Below, piece after piece: positions 53,901 to 62,723 of a stretch of DNA of 64,000 nucleotides; position 1 is the first letter of the stretch; the number at the start of each line of letters is the position of its first letter. The position numbers and the translations under genes were made by a program. The notes beneath the pieces were generated by a model, which saw only the letters and a program-made list of their open reading frames with translations, was not told the DNA's origin and ran no database searches. Source of the DNA: an uncultured delta proteobacterium. GTDB taxonomy: Bacteria; Myxococcota_A; UBA9160; JAFDET01. The stretch lies in the NCBI GenBank assembly GCA_947259215.1, contig CAMYLJ010000005.1, positions 71,482 through 135,481 on the forward strand. Direction: 5' to 3'.

Positions 53901-55453
53901 GCGAGCAGCTGGCGCTGCTGCCGGGCTACGGGATCGCCCACCTCCGGCTCACCCTGGTCGCGCTGGCGGTCGGGGCCGCGCTGTCCGTGCCGGCGGGAAT
54001 CTGGGTCACCCGCCGCAAGAGCCTCGAGCCGGGCATTCTCGGCGTGGCCAGCGTGATCCAGACGATTCCGAGCCTGGCGCTGCTGGCCATCATGGTGCCG
54101 GCCCTGGGCGCGCTCGGGGCGCTCACGGCCAGCTGGTTCGGGGTCTCCCTGCGCAGCATCGGCTACGTGCCCGCCGTGATCGCGCTGACCCTCTACAGCG
54201 TGCTTCCCATCCTGCGCAATACGGTGACGGGGATCGAAGGCGTCGATCCCGCGCTGGTGGAGGCGGCCCGGGGCGTCGGCATGACGCCGGGCCAGCGCCT
54301 GGCGCGCGTGGAGCTGCCCCTGGCGCTGCCCGTGATCGTGGCCGGCGTGCGCACGGCTGCGGTCTGGGTGGTGGGGACCGCCACGCTCTCGACGCCGGTG
54401 GGCGCCACCAGCCTGGGCAACTTCATCTTCAGCGGGCTCCAGACGCGCAACACGACCGCAGTGCTGGTGGGCTGCGTGGCTGCCGCAGCCCTGGCGCTGG
54501 CGCTCGACCAGACGATCCGCCTGCTCGAGGTGGGGGCCCGGCGGCGCAGCCGCGGCTTGCTGGCCGCTGCCGGCGCGGTGCTGCTGCTCCTCTACGGGGT
54601 CACGGCGGCGAGCGTGGCGTTCGAGCGTCTGGGGGGTGGCGAGCGGTCGCTGCGCATCGGCGCCAAGGCGTTCACCGAGCAGTACATCCTGGCCGAGCTG
54701 ATGGCGCAGCAGGTGGCCCGCGGGACGGGCCGCCCGACGGAGATCGTGAGCTCCCTCGGCTCGACGGTCGCCTTCGACGCGCTGCGCAGCGGCGATCTCG
54801 ACGTCTACGTCGACTACTCCGGCACCATCTGGGCCACGATCATGAAGCGCGGTGGCAGCTTCGTGGATCGCGACACGGTGCTGGCCGAGGTCAGCCGCTT
54901 CCTCTCGCGCGAGCACGGGATCCGCGTACTCGGCTCGCTCGGCTTCGAGAACACCTACGCCCTCGGCATGCGCGCGGACCGCGCCGAGAGCCTCGGCCTG
55001 CGGCGCATCGGCGATCTCCCGCGCGTGGCGGAGCGGCTCGAGATCGGCGGCGACTACGAGTTCTTCCAGCGGGCCGAGTGGAAGGCGCTGGTCGAGGCCT
55101 ACGGTCTGGCGTTTCGCGCCGAGCGCAGCATGGACCCGGCCTTGATGTACCAGGCCGTCGCCACCGGCGACGTGGACGTGATCAGCGCCTTCTCCACCGA
55201 CGGGCGCATCGCGGCCTACGACATCGTGCTGCTGCAGGACGAGCGGGGCGTGATCCCGCCCTACGACGCCATCCTGCTGGTGGGCCCGCGCATCGCCGAG
55301 GCGGAGCCCGGGGTGGCGGCGGCGCTCGAGTCGCTGGTCGGAGCGCTCGACGCGGGCACGATGCAGCGCCTGAACCTGGCCGTGGACCGCGACGGGCGTG
55401 CGCCGGCGGACGTGGCCCGCGGCTTCCTGGACGCCGGCCGCGCTCCCGAGTAG
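53897..55453 (+). CDS. Fused permease/substrate-binding protein of an osmoprotectant ABC transporter
   Basis: The 518-residue product fuses a permease (about 1-215) and a binding protein (about 250-518). The permease contains IQTIPSLALLAIMVPALGAL, ILRNTVTGIEGVDPALVEAARGVGM and TLSTPVGATSLGNFIF. The binding protein begins LRIGAKAFTEQYILAELMAQ and contains LRSGDLDVYVDYSGTIW, an aromatic-rich segment of the OpuC type. A helix joins the two. This layout is known from OpuF-type systems for betaine, choline or related compounds. Confidence 0.93.
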   Translation: MSEQLALLPGYGIAHLRLTLVALAVGAALSVPAGIWVTRRKSLEPGILGVASVIQTIPSLALLAIMVPALGALGALTASWFGVSLRSIGYVPAVIALTLYSVLPILRNTVTGIEGVDPALVEAARGVGMTPGQRLARVELPLALPVIVAGVRTAAVWVVGTATLSTPVGATSLGNFIFSGLQTRNTTAVLVGCVAAAALALALDQTIRLLEVGARRRSRGLLAAAGAVLLLLYGVTAASVAFERLGGGERSLRIGAKAFTEQYILAELMAQQVARGTGRPTEIVSSLGSTVAFDALRSGDLDVYVDYSGTIWATIMKRGGSFVDRDTVLAEVSRFLSREHGIRVLGSLGFENTYALGMRADRAESLGLRRIGDLPRVAERLEIGGDYEFFQRAEWKALVEAYGLAFRAERSMDPALMYQAVATGDVDVISAFSTDGRIAAYDIVLLQDERGVIPPYDAILLVGPRIAEAEPGVAAALESLVGALDAGTMQRLNLAVDRDGRAPADVARGFLDAGRAPE

Positions 55454-55456
55454 GCT
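55451..55456 (+). promoter_or_regulatory. Putative -10 element (TAGGCT)
   Basis: TAGGCT overlaps the stop codon of the permease fusion gene. It is followed by an AAGGAG ribosome site (55465-55470) of the thioredoxin-like gene. Confidence 0.3.
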
Positions 55457-55479
55457 CGCTTGCCAAGGAGCTGCACGAC

Positions 55480-55755
55480 GTCACGGACCGGAGCTTCGAG
55501 CTCGAGGTGTGGGGCGAGCACTGTCCCGCCTGCCGCCAGATCTCGCCGATCCTGCGCGAGCTGGCTGGCGAGTACGCAGGACGCGTCAAGGTGGTGAAGG
55601 TCCATGCCGCCGAGAACCCGGCGACCACCGCTCAGTACGGCGTGCGGGCCATGCCGACCGTGCTGGCCTTCGCGGGCGGCAGCGTCGTGGGTCAGCTCGT
55701 CGGCGCCCGCCCCAAGAGCGACTTCGTCGCGCTCGCGGACCGCGCCCTCGTCTGA
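55480..55755 (+). CDS. Thioredoxin-like protein with no canonical start codon
   Basis: A 91-residue thioredoxin domain: FELEVWGEHCPACRQISPIL with CPAC (about residues 15-18), VKVVKVHAAENPATTAQYGV, and cis-Pro in RAMPTVLAFAGG. All catalytic elements are present. An AAGGAG site ends 9 nt before GTC at 55480. No ATG, GTG or TTG occurs in frame between the previous stop region and the domain. Translation from GTC, or a sequence error for GTG, is the simplest reading. It is likely reduced by a thioredoxin reductase elsewhere. Confidence 0.65.
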   Translation, partial: VTDRSFELEVWGEHCPACRQISPILRELAGEYAGRVKVVKVHAAENPATTAQYGVRAMPTVLAFAGGSVVGQLVGARPKSDFVALADRALV

Positions 55756-55771
55756 GCGACGCGCGTGGGGG

Positions 55772-56161
55772 CTAGTGGATCGCGCTCGGCTCGCGCAGCG
55801 TGAAGGCCGCCACCTCGGCGTCGAACTGGTCGCCGCCTTCGGTCACCATGTCGTAGCTCCCGTGCATGCTGCCGAACGGGGTGGGCAGGGGGCACCCCGA
55901 CGTGTACTCGAAGGACTCGCCGGGCTGCAGCAGCGGCTGCTCGCCCACGACGCCCGGCCCCTCCACCTCCTCCACCTGGCCGGTGGCGTCGGTGATGATC
56001 CAGTGGCGGTTGCGGAGCTGGACCGCCTCGCCGCCCTCGTTCGCGATCGTGATCGTGTACAGGAAGAACCACAGGTTGTGGGGCGGGTCGGAGTGCTCCG
56101 GCGAGTAGCGGCTGCGGACGGCGACCCGCACGCCGCGGGTCACGGCTTCGGATGTGGACAC
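55772..56161 (-). CDS. apaG: ApaG family protein
   Basis: The 129-residue DUF525 domain protein has a fibronectin-like beta sandwich. Conserved segments are GVRVAVRSRYSPEHSDP, YTITIANEGGEAVQLRNRHW, GVVGEQPLLQPGESFEYTSG and FGSMHGSYDMVTEGG. Bacterial ApaG is linked to cobalt and magnesium response and pyrophosphate binding; its role is unsettled. GTG start. A TACTCT hexamer (56188-56193) lies 26 nt upstream. Confidence 0.95.
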   Translation of the reverse strand: MSTSEAVTRGVRVAVRSRYSPEHSDPPHNLWFFLYTITIANEGGEAVQLRNRHWIITDATGQVEEVEGPGVVGEQPLLQPGESFEYTSGCPLPTPFGSMHGSYDMVTEGGDQFDAEVAAFTLREPSAIH

Positions 56162-56205
56162 GGCTACCTTGGCTCCTCGGAAGACGGAGAGTAGCAGGAG
56201 GGCAG

Positions 56206-57072
56206 GTGACGGAGAGGGTGCTGGTTGCGGGGTGCGGCTACGTGGGCTCGCAGGCGGCGGTGCGGCTGGCGGCCCGGGGCTGCCAGGTCTTCGGGCTGCG
56301 GCGTCGGCCGCGGGGCCTGCCGGACGGCGTCGTCCCGCTGGCGGCCGATCTGACGGATCCGGGCTCCCTGGCAGACCTGCCGCCGGCGCTGGATCTCGTC
56401 CTGTACGCCGCGTCCGCGGGCGGGGGCGCCGAGGCGGCCTACCAGGAGGCGTACGTGGAGGGGCCCCGCAACCTGCTGGAGGCCCTCGCGCGGAGCGGCC
56501 AGGCGCCGCGGCGCGTGCTCTTCACCTCCAGCACCTCGGTCTACGCCCAGACCGGCGGGGCGTGGGTCGACGAGGACTCCCCCACGGAGCCGCCCCACCC
56601 GACGGGCCGGCTGCTGCTGGCCGGCGAGCGGGTGTTCCGGGACGGGCCCTTTCCGGCCATCCTGCTGCGGCTCGGGGGCATCTACGGGCCGGGGCGGACG
56701 CGGCTGGCGGAGAGCGTGCTCGAAGGCTCCGCCCGCCTGCCGGGCGACGGGCCCCGCTGGACCAACCGCATCCACCGCGACGACGCCGCCGGGGCCGTGG
56801 TGCACCTGGCCTGCGACGTGGCCGAGCCCGCGCCCGTCTATCTGGGCGTCGATCGCGAGCCGGCCGAGCTGGCCGTGGTGCTGCGCTGGCTGGCGGCGGA
56901 GCTCGGCGTGCCCGAGCCGCCGCCGGGGCCGTCGGCTGCCGGGCGCCGCGCCCGGGGCAACCGCCGCTGCTCGAGCGAGCGGCTCGTCGCGTCGGGCTAC
57001 GAGCACCGCTTCCCGACGTTCCGTGAGGGCTACGCGTCGCTTCTGGCGGAGCTCCGCGCGCGCCGCACCTGA
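56206..57072 (+). CDS. NAD(P)-dependent epimerase/dehydratase family protein (YeeZ-like)
   Basis: The 288-residue product carries VLVAGCGYVGSQAAVRLAAR for NAD binding, DLVLYAASAGGGAEAAYQEA in place of the usual NAA, and RVLFTSSTSVYAQTGGAWVD with YAQ replacing the YxxxK tyrosine region. RLGGIYGPGRTRL and NRIHRDDAAGAVVHLACD are typical of atypical extended SDRs such as YeeZ. It has no obvious catalytic Lys, so activity is uncertain. GTG start with a CAGGAGGG site. Confidence 0.85.
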   Translation: MTERVLVAGCGYVGSQAAVRLAARGCQVFGLRRRPRGLPDGVVPLAADLTDPGSLADLPPALDLVLYAASAGGGAEAAYQEAYVEGPRNLLEALARSGQAPRRVLFTSSTSVYAQTGGAWVDEDSPTEPPHPTGRLLLAGERVFRDGPFPAILLRLGGIYGPGRTRLAESVLEGSARLPGDGPRWTNRIHRDDAAGAVVHLACDVAEPAPVYLGVDREPAELAVVLRWLAAELGVPEPPPGPSAAGRRARGNRRCSSERLVASGYEHRFPTFREGYASLLAELRARRT

Positions 57073-57203
57073 TCCGCGAGAAGCGAGGGACGCCATCGAC
57101 GGGGACCACGCTCCCTGTCTGGACTGACGATCGGGCTGTGTGCGAACATGGCCGAGCGGTGGACGGGCTCCCGAGGACTGCGGCGACGGGCGAGGCCGAG
57201 CAG

Positions 57204-59156
57204 GTGACGCGGGGCCTGTCCATCCCTGGTCGTCGTAGCATCTTGGCGGCCGCGCTCCTCCTGGCCGCGCTCGTGGTCGCGTACGTGCCGGCCATCCAGG
57301 GTGGCTTCGTCTGGGACGATCAGGACTACGTCGTCCAGAACGAGAACCTCCGGTCTTTGGCCGGCCTCGGGCGGCTCTGGACCGATCCGCATTCCCTGCC
57401 CCAGTACTACCCGCTCGTGGCCACCTCGTTCTGGCTCGAGTATCGGCTCTGGGAACTCGAGCCCGCGGGCTACCACCTGGTGAACGTCCTGTTGCACGGC
57501 ATCGCCAGCATCCTGTTCTGGCGCGTTCTGGTGGTTCTCGGGGTGCGTGGGGCGTGGGTTGCGGCAGCGGTGTTCGCGCTGCATCCGGTCAATGTCGAAA
57601 GCGTGGCCTGGATCACCGAACGGAAGAATACGCTGTCGGCGGTCTTCTTCCTCGCGACGGCTCTGGTCTACCTCCGCTACGCACTTTCCGAAGGGCCGCG
57701 GTCGGTGCGCCGCGAGCGTCTTCTCTACGTGGGCAGTCTCGTCCTGTTCACCGCCGCGCTTCTCAGCAAGACCACGGCGAGCACGTTGCCCCCCGCCATC
57801 CTGGTGATCGTGTGGTGGAAACGGGGTCGGATCACGTTGGGCGACGTCGTCCCGCTGCTGCCCTTGTTCCTCGCCGCCGTTGTGCTGGGCCTGAACACGG
57901 CGCAGCTCGAACGCACGCACGTCGGCGCCATCGGACCCGAGTGGGACTTTTCCCTCGCGGACCGCTGGTTGATCGCCGGTCGCGCTGTGTGGTTCTACCT
58001 GGGGAAGCTGGCGTTCCCCCACCCGCAAATGTTCTTCTACCCGCGCTGGGAGGTCGACGCGGGCGTCTGGTGGCAGCATCTCTTTCCGCTGACCGCCGTC
58101 GGTCTGGTCGTGCTTCTGTGGGCGTTGCGGGGGCGCATCGGCCGGGGACCGCTGGCCGCGCTGCTGTTCTTTGGCGGCACCCTGTTCCCGGCCCTCGGCT
58201 TCTTCGACACCTACTTCATGCGCTACTCGTTCGTGGCGGACCATTGGCAGTATCTCGCCTGCATGGGGCCGATCGCTCTGGTCGTGTCCGCGGCCGCGCT
58301 GGCGCTGGATCGTCTCGGCGGTCGCCGCCTGCAGGTCGCTGCAGCCGGCGCCGTGCTCGGCGGCTTCGGCGTGCTCACGTGGCAGCAAGCCGGAATCTAC
58401 CGCGACGAGGAAACCCTCTGGAGGGAGGCCATCGCGAGCAACCCGGCCGCCTGGGCCGCCCATGCCAACCTGGGCTTGATCCACATCGCCGCGGGACGCT
58501 TCGAGGACGCGCTCGAGAGCCACGCCCAGGCGTTGGAGCACAACCCCGACGATTCGGCCCTCCAGTTCAACTACGGCTGGACCCTGCACCTGATCGGCCG
58601 GAGCCGCGACGCGCTCCCGTACCTGAATCGATCGCTGCCGAACGAGCGCCTGCACAACCCGCAGCGGGTGCTCTACGTGCTGAGCCAGGCCTGGTCCGCC
58701 GTCGGCGACTTCCCCCGGTCGCTCCGGTACCTCCAGGAGGCCGTCCGCGCCCCGGTGCAGGCGTACATGAAGGGCACCGACGCCGTGGCCATCGCCGCTC
58801 CGTACAACGACCTGGCCTGGGTCCGGGCCGCCCACCCGGCGGGCCGGTTCCGGAATGGTCGTGAGGCAGTACGGCTGGCCGAACGCGCCTGCTCACTGAC
58901 GAAATTCCAGAACCCGCTCATGCTCGATACGCTGGCCGCCGCATACGCGGAGACCGGCGATTTCGAGCGAGCCCTCCGCACCCAGCGCGAGGCGATCGCG
59001 CTGGGCGGCGCTCAGGGCCTGGCGGAGGCGCTCCCTGCGTTCGAGCAACGCCTCGCGGGATACGGCTACGGGAGGCCGGTGCGGGACCGGGAGACCTTCG
59101 GGAGGCCCCGGACGCCGGCCCGAGAAGGCTCCCGCCTACCGGAGATACCCGAGTGA
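57204..59156 (+). CDS. Membrane protein with glycosyltransferase-like core and TPR repeats (PMT/DUF1736-like)
   Basis: The 650-residue product starts just before a first helix (SILAAALLLAALVVAYVPAI). Then GGFVWDDQDYVVQN with the acidic DD loop common to PMT/GT-C glycosyltransferases. It has about ten helices to residue 400, including LHGIASILFWRVLVVL, VFALHPVNVESVAWITERKN and FDTYFMRYSFVADHWQYL. The C-terminal third contains TPR repeats (WAAHANLGLIHIAAGRFEDA, LDTLAAAYAETGDFERALRT). A GTG start at 57138 would add 22 residues. The role is likely in protein or surface glycan modification. Confidence 0.8.
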   Translation: MTRGLSIPGRRSILAAALLLAALVVAYVPAIQGGFVWDDQDYVVQNENLRSLAGLGRLWTDPHSLPQYYPLVATSFWLEYRLWELEPAGYHLVNVLLHGIASILFWRVLVVLGVRGAWVAAAVFALHPVNVESVAWITERKNTLSAVFFLATALVYLRYALSEGPRSVRRERLLYVGSLVLFTAALLSKTTASTLPPAILVIVWWKRGRITLGDVVPLLPLFLAAVVLGLNTAQLERTHVGAIGPEWDFSLADRWLIAGRAVWFYLGKLAFPHPQMFFYPRWEVDAGVWWQHLFPLTAVGLVVLLWALRGRIGRGPLAALLFFGGTLFPALGFFDTYFMRYSFVADHWQYLACMGPIALVVSAAALALDRLGGRRLQVAAAGAVLGGFGVLTWQQAGIYRDEETLWREAIASNPAAWAAHANLGLIHIAAGRFEDALESHAQALEHNPDDSALQFNYGWTLHLIGRSRDALPYLNRSLPNERLHNPQRVLYVLSQAWSAVGDFPRSLRYLQEAVRAPVQAYMKGTDAVAIAAPYNDLAWVRAAHPAGRFRNGREAVRLAERACSLTKFQNPLMLDTLAAAYAETGDFERALRTQREAIALGGAQGLAEALPAFEQRLAGYGYGRPVRDRETFGRPRTPAREGSRLPEIPE

Positions 59157-60620
59157 CCGTAGGGCCTCCCGCTGCGCGGGTTGGAGGCGCGGTGGCGGGA
59201 GGTTCGGGTCTGCGGCCATCTTTTCCAGTCGAGATCGCGCATCCCTCAGGAGTTGCTGCTCCGCGGCGCCCGGGGAGACCGGGTGGGCTTCCGACGGGTC
59301 GCGGGCGAGGTCGTAGGCTTGCTCGCCACCGTCAGATGCGACGATGACCTTGCGGCTCCCGGCGCGAAGAGCCACCAGGCGCCGATCGGAGAGACACACG
59401 ACGCGGTCCTTCTCAGGGATGAATGCGTCGAGCAGGCCCATGTGGACCAGGGGGCGGTAGTACTCGCTGTAGATCTGACGGTCGGCCGGTGGCGAGCCGG
59501 CCGCCAGATTCGCGCCCGGCAGTCCAGGTGGTGTCACGGCTCCGACGACGTCGAGGACGGTGGGCACGATGTCAAGGGAGGACACGGGTTCCGCGATGCG
59601 CACGCCGGCATGGGAGGGACGTTCCGTGTCGCGCGGATAGCGGATGATCAGCGGGACTGCGAGCAGTTCTTCATGCAGGCTCAACTGGTGGTCGACCAGC
59701 AGCGTCTGGCAGAGCTCGTGCTCGCCGAATCCCTCGCCGTGATCCGACGTCACGACGAGGAGACTCGCATCGAGCAGGCGCCGCTCGCGTAGCAGCCCGA
59801 GGAACTGGTCGAGCCAGGAATCCAGATACGCGATTTCCCCATCGTAGAGAGCCACGGCCGTCGCGAGGTCGTCCGGTCGGAGCGAATTCCCGTAGGCTCC
59901 CTTCATGAAGTCACGGTTCGCGCGCTTCACGTCGAGGACGCTCAGAGGCCGGTCCGTGAATCGGTCGCGATAGGAGCCAGGGGGGTGATAGTAGGTGTGG
60001 GCTTCGATCAGGTTGATGAAGAGGAAGAACGGACGCGCATCATCACGACCGTCCAGCCAGCTGCGGATCGCGGCCAGCGTCGCCGCGGCCCCTGCATCCT
60101 CGAAGCCGTGCACATCCGGGTCTACGAAGACGTTGATGTTGAAAGTCCCCTCGGAGACCTGGTCGCGCCAGATCTCGGCGAAGTGATCGAAGCCCTGGCT
60201 CATGCCGGTTCTGGCCGTGAGCCAGGGATTGTTGGTGAAGCCCGCCGTCTCGAACCCGGCCGCCCGGAGATGCTCGGCGAGCGTCACGTGCTCCAGCCCC
60301 AAGGCCAGGTGCTCGTGGTGCGCTTGATGTTGCGACGGCGGGAGGCCGGTGAAGATCGACGCGTGACTCGGCAGGGTCCAGGGCGCCGCCGAGACGGCGG
60401 CCTCGTAGAGCGTGGCTTCGCCTGCCAGAAGGTCGAGGGTGGGGCTGGTTTCGCGCGTGTAGCCATAGGTGCCCAGGTGATCTCTGCGCACGGTATCGAG
60501 AATCAGCACGACGACGTTGGGCGGCCGGGGTCGTCGCGAGCACCCCGTCAGTGGCGCCAGGGCCCCCACGGCGGCCAGGGCCAGGAGGCCGAACGCCGGA
60601 AGGCGCAGCCGGAGAGACAC
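59136..60620 (-). CDS. Sulfatase-like (alkaline phosphatase superfamily) lipoprotein
   Basis: The 494-residue product carries a clear lipobox LTGC at residues 24-27, anchoring it in an envelope membrane. VVVLILDTVRRDHLGTYGY holds the metal aspartates. The nucleophile position is Thr82 in APWTLPSHASIFTG, where sulfatases have a formylglycine Cys or Ser. LLVVTSDHGEGFGEHEL is the second metal motif. Thr suggests a phospho- or phosphoglycerol-type hydrolase/transferase rather than a sulfatase. GTG at 60620 is chosen since TAGGGT lies 7 nt upstream; GTG at 60629 is the alternative. It faces and overlaps the glycosyltransferase-like gene by 21 bp. Confidence 0.85.
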   Translation of the reverse strand: MSLRLRLPAFGLLALAAVGALAPLTGCSRRPRPPNVVVLILDTVRRDHLGTYGYTRETSPTLDLLAGEATLYEAAVSAAPWTLPSHASIFTGLPPSQHQAHHEHLALGLEHVTLAEHLRAAGFETAGFTNNPWLTARTGMSQGFDHFAEIWRDQVSEGTFNINVFVDPDVHGFEDAGAAATLAAIRSWLDGRDDARPFFLFINLIEAHTYYHPPGSYRDRFTDRPLSVLDVKRANRDFMKGAYGNSLRPDDLATAVALYDGEIAYLDSWLDQFLGLLRERRLLDASLLVVTSDHGEGFGEHELCQTLLVDHQLSLHEELLAVPLIIRYPRDTERPSHAGVRIAEPVSSLDIVPTVLDVVGAVTPPGLPGANLAAGSPPADRQIYSEYYRPLVHMGLLDAFIPEKDRVVCLSDRRLVALRAGSRKVIVASDGGEQAYDLARDPSEAHPVSPGAAEQQLLRDARSRLEKMAADPNLPPPRLQPAQREALRSLGYLR

Positions 60621-60627
60621 GGCGAGC

Positions 60628-60633
60628 ACCCTA
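60628..60633 (-). promoter_or_regulatory. Putative -10 element of a near-leaderless transcript (TAGGGT)
   Basis: TAGGGT on the minus strand ends 7 nt before GTG at 60620. It overlaps the alternative GTG at 60629, which argues against that start. Confidence 0.4.
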
Positions 60634-60713
60634 CCGCGCACCCGGTGCGACCGCAACGAACGACCGCGCCGCTCCGGCGTGCGCACGCCGCGCTCTGCGG
60701 GCGGCCTCTTGCG

Positions 60714-61649
60714 CTAGCCGAAGGCCGGCGCCACCTGCTCCGCGAAGAGCCGGGCCGGATCGCGGGTGTCGCGGCCGAAGAACTCGATCACGAAGAGGGT
60801 GCAGCCCAGGTCGACGTGGCGCCGGATCCGTTCGATCACCTGCTCCGGCGTGCCCCAGATGCCGTGCTCCTCGATCGCGCCGCCCATGTGGCCGCCGTAG
60901 ACCTTCTTGGCCTTCTCCAGGTGCTGGCGCGCGCTGGCCTCGTCGCCCGCGAGCACGACCGTGCACTGCTGGGACACCTCGATGGAGTCGAAGTCCCGGC
61001 CGAGCTCGTCGCAACGGCGGCGCAGGGCCTCCACCTTGGTTTCGAGCTGGGGCTGGAAGACCGCCAAGTTGTTCCAGATGTCGGCGCGGCGCACGGCGAT
61101 CCCCATCAGCACCTTCTCGCCGCCGCCCCCGATCAGGATGGGCGGTCGCCGCACCGGCTTGGGCTCGCAGCGCGCGTCCTTGGTCCTGGCGAAGCGGCCG
61201 TCGAAGGTGACCTGCTCCTCGGTCCACATGCGCTTCAGGAGCTCCGCGGTCTCGTCGAGGGCCCGCATGCGGTCGCCCAGGGACGGGAAGTCGCAGCCGT
61301 AGCCCTCGAACTCGGCTTGGAACCAGCCCGCGCCGAGGCCCGCGATCACGCGCCCGCCGGCGATCTGGTCCACGGTCGCGATCTGCTTGGCCAGCACCGC
61401 CGGGTTGCGGAAGTGGGGCGGGGTGACCAGGGTGCCGAGCTCCACGCGCTCGGTGATCGCCGCCACCGCGGCCAGCTGGCTCCACGCCTCGAGGATCGGG
61501 AGCTGCGGCATGGGCACCCCGTACAGGTGATCGCACACCCAGACGGAGTGGAACCCGAGCTGGTCGAACTCGAGCGCGGCGTCCCGCGCCTCCTGCCAGC
61601 TTCGCTTGATCTGGGGCAGCGTGACGCCGAAGCGGACGGGGCGCGACAT
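60714..61649 (-). CDS. LLM class F420- or FMN-dependent oxidoreductase
   Basis: The 311-residue TIM-barrel enzyme carries FGVTLPQIKRSWQEARDAAL, FHSVWVCDHLYGVPMPQLPI, VELGTLVTPPHFRNPAVLAK and RVIAGLGAGWFQAEFEGYG. PPILIGGGGEKVLMGIAVRR is typical of F420-dependent members. The cofactor cannot be proven. An AAGGAGCTCC site precedes the ATG, and TACACT lies 31 nt upstream. It seems a single-gene unit, separate from the LLM enzyme at 15494-16558. Confidence 0.88.
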   Translation of the reverse strand: MSRPVRFGVTLPQIKRSWQEARDAALEFDQLGFHSVWVCDHLYGVPMPQLPILEAWSQLAAVAAITERVELGTLVTPPHFRNPAVLAKQIATVDQIAGGRVIAGLGAGWFQAEFEGYGCDFPSLGDRMRALDETAELLKRMWTEEQVTFDGRFARTKDARCEPKPVRRPPILIGGGGEKVLMGIAVRRADIWNNLAVFQPQLETKVEALRRRCDELGRDFDSIEVSQQCTVVLAGDEASARQHLEKAKKVYGGHMGGAIEEHGIWGTPEQVIERIRRHVDLGCTLFVIEFFGRDTRDPARLFAEQVAPAFG

Positions 61650-61680
61650 GGGGAGCTCCTTGCGACGAAAGCGGGCCGCG

Positions 61681-61686
61681 AGTGTA
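61681..61686 (-). promoter_or_regulatory. Putative -10 element (TACACT)
   Basis: TACACT on the minus strand, 31 nt before the LLM oxidoreductase ATG, with an AAGGAG ribosome site between. Confidence 0.4.
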
Positions 61687-61733
61687 TCAGCCCTTCCGCG
61701 CTCGGCGGCGACGTGTCAAGATCGGGCCTTCCC

Positions 61734-62216
61734 ATGCGTTGCCGCGAGTGCCGGGCGCTCCTCGAGCTGCAAGAGCTGCCGGTGGGCGCCGGCGAGTCCG
61801 GAGGAGTGCGGGTGGAGATCGTCGGAGTGCGCGCCGGGCGCTGCGCCAGCCCCGATCACGCGCCGGAGCCGCCGTATCCGGACTTCGCCGCCGACCTGGT
61901 GGCGGCGGTCGAGGCGGGCGATGCCTTCCCGGCCAGCGCCTCCCGCGGCTGGCTGCGCCGTCGCTCCTGCTGCGGACGCTGCGGCGAGGACCTGGCCGGC
62001 GCCCCGGTCGCTCGGGGCGAGGTGCGTGCCCGCCTGCGCCTGGAGCGCGCCGCCCCGCTCACGGTCTGCGTGGAGGGCCCGGTGCTGGAGTGCCGCGCGT
62101 GCCGGCTGCTCCAGCTTCACCGCGAGACGACGCCGGCGGGGGCCCTCGGCGACGCCGTCCTCGGCGCACTCGCCGAGGCGGGCCTCGCCCCGGCCGGTTC
62201 GTCCCGGGGAGCGTGA
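61734..62216 (+). CDS. Cysteine-rich zinc-ribbon protein of unknown function
   Basis: The 160-residue product begins MRCRECRALLELQELPVG with a CxxC pair. Further cysteines lie in RSCCGRCGEDLAG and LECRACRLLQLHRET, giving two or three likely zinc-binding knuckles. The sequence between (PDFAADLVAAVEAGDAFPAS) is helical. No family is recognised. It could bind nucleic acid or be a small metalloprotein. It precedes an NTF2-like gene by 4 bp, so the two are probably co-expressed. Confidence 0.65.
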   Translation: MRCRECRALLELQELPVGAGESGGVRVEIVGVRAGRCASPDHAPEPPYPDFAADLVAAVEAGDAFPASASRGWLRRRSCCGRCGEDLAGAPVARGEVRARLRLERAAPLTVCVEGPVLECRACRLLQLHRETTPAGALGDAVLGALAEAGLAPAGSSRGA

Positions 62217-62220
62217 GCGC

Positions 62221-62622
62221 GTGTCACCCCCCACGCCCGACCCGGAGCTGGCGCGGATCGCCCTCGAGACCTGGGAGGCGGCGGCCCACGGCGACCGCGA
62301 GCGGCTGGTCGAGCTGTTGGATCCGGATCTCGTGTGGCACGCGTCCGGGCGCGGCCGCTGGTCGGGGCCGCGCCACGGCGTGGCCTCGGTCCTCGACTAC
62401 CTGGGCGCCCTGGGCGAAGCGGCCGACGAGTTCTCCTCCGAGCTGCAGGACGTGCTGGTCTCCGAGCGCATGGCGGCGGTCCTCTTCCACGTGAGCGGCA
62501 GCCGCGGCGGGCGCTCCCTCGAGACCGACTTCATCCTGCTCTTCGAGATCCGCGACGGCCGCGTCCAGCGTCTCTGGTCGATTCCCCGCGATCAGCTGGC
62601 GGTGGACGAGTTCTGGGCGTAG
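62221..62622 (+). CDS. SnoaL/NTF2-like protein
   Basis: The 133-residue cone-fold protein carries LARIALETWEAAAHGDRERL, VELLDPDLVWHASGRGRWSG, GVASVLDYLGALGEAADEFS and FHVSGSRGGRSLETDFILLF. WHASG and the acidic pocket suggest binding of a small hydrophobic ligand or isomerisation. The function is unassigned. Full length, in contrast to the truncated relative at the left window edge. GTG start. Confidence 0.8.
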   Translation: MSPPTPDPELARIALETWEAAAHGDRERLVELLDPDLVWHASGRGRWSGPRHGVASVLDYLGALGEAADEFSSELQDVLVSERMAAVLFHVSGSRGGRSLETDFILLFEIRDGRVQRLWSIPRDQLAVDEFWA

Positions 62623-62723
62623 GCGTTCGCGCGCCGCCAGCGGATCGCCGCGACGCCTTGACCCCCCGTCCCAGCCGTCGCACCGTCTGGGGTGGCCGCC
62701 GACCCGGCCCTCGGGAGACCCCC

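Noticed and set aside
59136-60620. Classical formylglycine sulfatase
   Set aside because: The key Cys/Ser position is threonine and the following arginine is histidine.
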